DNA of 7,470 nucleotides from Nitrososphaeraceae archaeon (GTDB taxonomy: Archaea; Thermoproteota; Nitrososphaeria; Nitrososphaerales; Nitrososphaeraceae), in the NCBI GenBank assembly GCA_025449515.1, contig JANWJI010000129.1:1-7470 (forward strand), read 5' to 3'. The position numbers and the translations under genes were made by a program. The notes below the pieces were generated by a model. The model was not told the DNA's origin and did not search any database. It saw nothing but the letters and a program-made list of their open reading frames with translations. This document shows, in pieces, positions 6,152 to 7,470 of the stretch (the stretch's first letter is position 1; each line of letters begins with the position of its first letter).

Positions 6152-7396
6152 TCAGCGGAATACCCAAGGTAAGAGGAACGATGCTACCACTATTGCTGTC
6201 ATCACAGCACTCAAAATGAGAGATGCGTTTTTTAATCTCTTCGTTCGCGTCTTTAACTTCTCTTCAATTAGTGAATTATATAGTTGGCCGCCATCAAGAG
6301 GCCCAATTGGGAGCGCATTAAATATACCCACATTGAAATTCACGAACCAAAGCCAGAACAAAAAGTTCGAAAATATCGGATAGCTTTCTCCCAATACGCT
6401 AGAGGAGTATTTTGGAGCCATCAAATCTGAATAAGGCACAGAGCCTTGTACCATCGTAGGCGGAAGCAATAGAGCTATCGGATTTGAACCGAATGCTGAT
6501 TTATAGCGACTTAATACTGTTGTCGGATCAGGAGCAACATTAGTGATGGTGACACCTAGAATGCCCTTATCTGGTTCGACGCTCTTCGGCAGGTTTGCAA
6601 TATGTGTTATCAAATCGCCCTTTTCATCTTTCCAGGTGATCTTAACGCTAGAACCCAGATTCGATCTCAAAAGTCGAGTTAGATCTTGGATATCTTTGAC
6701 TTTGGCTTGATCAATATTCTGGATTATAGATCCCTTTGCTAATCCTATAGACTGAGCTATTGTTCCATCACCCACACCCAAGACCTGAACACCGTATTTT
6801 GGGACTCCAGTAACTGGCAAGACCGTCAGGTTAGAAACGATTAAAAATAGGCCTAACAAGCACACCCCAGCAAGTATCATGTTATTCATTGGACCTGCAG
6901 TTAGAACTGCGCTCTTTTGCTTAAGAGATGTTCTAGCTAATTCCTCTCGTTCTATATTGACGAATGCGCCTATCGGAATTCCTAGAATCAGAACGAGTCC
7001 CGTTGATTCAACCTTTATCCCATATATTCTGGCAACTATCCCATGCCCGGCTTCATGAACAATTATGGTAATTACAAGTGCTATCCAGCCGTAAGTCCAA
7101 GGTAGATATGGATTGAGGCCAGGAATCAGCAAATTCGATTGAGGCCCAGCATCTCGCACACCTGCCCTCGCTACACCGTTAGAGAATAACACCATCATTG
7201 AGCCTACAATAAGAAATATTGCTAAGGCGGTAATGAGGGGCATCAGGTAGATATTAAATTTTGCATAAAATTTTGCTGGTCGAGTAGCTGCAATTTTATC
7301 AAAAAAGCTTAATCCGTAAGGAGTATGAATCAGTATTAAAGGGAATTTAACCTCCGCTCGTACTTTCCTTGTACTTTTCTGTTCTTCCAACCACAA
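6152..7396 (-). CDS. Site-2-type intramembrane zinc metalloprotease (peptidase M50) with PDZ-like domain
   Basis: Members of this family cut transmembrane segments of substrates inside the membrane, often releasing regulators or clearing signal peptides. The zinc-binding HEAGH motif is at 114-118 and the third ligand motif NALPIGPLDG at 360-369. Residues GAFVNIEREEL (143-153) and TAGPMNN (166-172) are further family marks. Hydrophobic segments lie near 50-71, 103-123, 131-146, 165-190, 340-362 and 391-412. A PDZ-like domain (about 200-270, GVQVLGVGDGTIAQSIGLAKG onward in outline) sits between them. The extra N-terminal membrane helix that many archaeal homologues carry before the KVRAEV strand is missing. 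The start is TTG, preceded in frame by TAA two codons upstream, and no ATG occurs before residue 52. A TATA box at 7415-7423 would place the RNA start at this TTG, which suggests a leaderless message. No substrate is recognisable in the window. Confidence 0.92.
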   Translation of the reverse strand: MWLEEQKSTRKVRAEVKFPLILIHTPYGLSFFDKIAATRPAKFYAKFNIYLMPLITALAIFLIVGSMMVLFSNGVARAGVRDAGPQSNLLIPGLNPYLPWTYGWIALVITIIVHEAGHGIVARIYGIKVESTGLVLILGIPIGAFVNIEREELARTSLKQKSAVLTAGPMNNMILAGVCLLGLFLIVSNLTVLPVTGVPKYGVQVLGVGDGTIAQSIGLAKGSIIQNIDQAKVKDIQDLTRLLRSNLGSSVKITWKDEKGDLITHIANLPKSVEPDKGILGVTITNVAPDPTTVLSRYKSAFGSNPIALLLPPTMVQGSVPYSDLMAPKYSSSVLGESYPIFSNFLFWLWFVNFNVGIFNALPIGPLDGGQLYNSLIEEKLKTRTKRLKNASLILSAVMTAIVVASFLLPWVFR

Positions 7397-7470
7397 ACTT
7401 TAATGCACACACTGTATTTAAATCAACTCGTTTAAATAGTCCAGTCATTGGATGTATCTCATCAGCACCA
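7347..7470 (-). CDS. Possible C-terminal end of an upstream gene, partial, overlapping the protease start
   Basis: One minus-strand frame is open from the window edge to TAA at 7347-7349. It reads GADEIHPMTGLFKRVDLNTV and 20 further residues. The composition looks protein-like, but I recognise no family. If real, it overlaps the start of the protease gene by 50 bases in another frame, and the TTTAAA promoter elements proposed here would lie inside coding DNA. The two readings conflict; sequence to the right of the window is needed to decide. Confidence 0.2.
   Translation of the reverse strand, partial: GADEIHPMTGLFKRVDLNTVCALKFVVGRTEKYKESTSGG
7415..7423 (-). promoter_or_regulatory. TATA box of the membrane protease gene
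   Basis: The minus strand reads ATTTAAATA, close to the archaeal TATA consensus. Its centre is about 23 bases upstream of the TTG start, the spacing expected for a leaderless transcript. A second element, TATTTAAA at 7430-7437, lies further upstream and would give a short leader. Either could serve a divergent plus-strand gene, since the core is palindromic. Confidence 0.45.

Noticed and set aside
3251..7396. Protease, epimerase and regulator as one signalling operon in which the protease releases the regulator
   Set aside because: The regulator has no membrane segment to be cut, the gaps are long, and each gene has its own candidate promoter.
7452..7470. Plus-strand ATG near the right edge as the start of a divergent gene
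   Set aside because: Only six codons are visible, so coding cannot be judged, although a TTTAAA element lies upstream.

Overview
The window most likely comes from an archaeon, and the protein sequences fit an ammonia-oxidising Nitrososphaerota (Thaumarchaeota) lineage with loose gene packing, such as Nitrososphaera or Nitrosocosmicus. The evidence is an FttA/aCPSF1-type KH-metallo-beta-lactamase-beta-CASP protein (a family known only from archaea), a FilR1-like winged-helix regulator, AT-rich DNA, TATA-like boxes close to starts, frequent non-ATG starts, and about 22% of the window outside the four main genes. The phylum is an inference from sequence style; no rRNA or other marker is present.

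Layout: all four large genes lie on the minus strand, so transcription order runs right to left. They are a membrane site-2-type zinc metalloprotease with a PDZ-like domain (6152-7396), a UDP-N-acetylglucosamine 2-epimerase family protein (4265-5734), a winged-helix regulator with a FilR1-type ligand domain (3251-4108), and a divergent FttA/aCPSF1-type ribonuclease (358-2631). The gaps of 417, 156 and 619 bases each contain TATA-like elements, so the genes look individually transcribed rather than forming one operon. Nothing ties them into one pathway: they cover membrane proteolysis, sugar-nucleotide metabolism, transcription control, and RNA 3'-end processing or termination.

Gaps: 1-357 holds a possible 48-residue C2H2 zinc-finger microprotein on the minus strand (150-296). 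The gap 2632-3250 holds a good plus-strand TATA box followed by a 38-codon ORF (3079-3195). The gap 5735-6151 holds two overlapping antiparallel small ORFs. The right edge (7397-7470) has two TTTAAA elements and a competing open frame that may be the end of an upstream gene.

The most unusual item is the FttA-type protein. Its metal-binding and beta-CASP catalytic residues are all present. However, the GxxG RNA-binding loop of the second KH domain is deleted in frame, a Ser/Thr/Pro/Asn-rich linker of about 55 residues separates the KH part from the nuclease, and there is a basic, polar N-terminal extension. It may be a specialised second copy rather than the housekeeping FttA. I do not see a clear new multi-gene system in this window.
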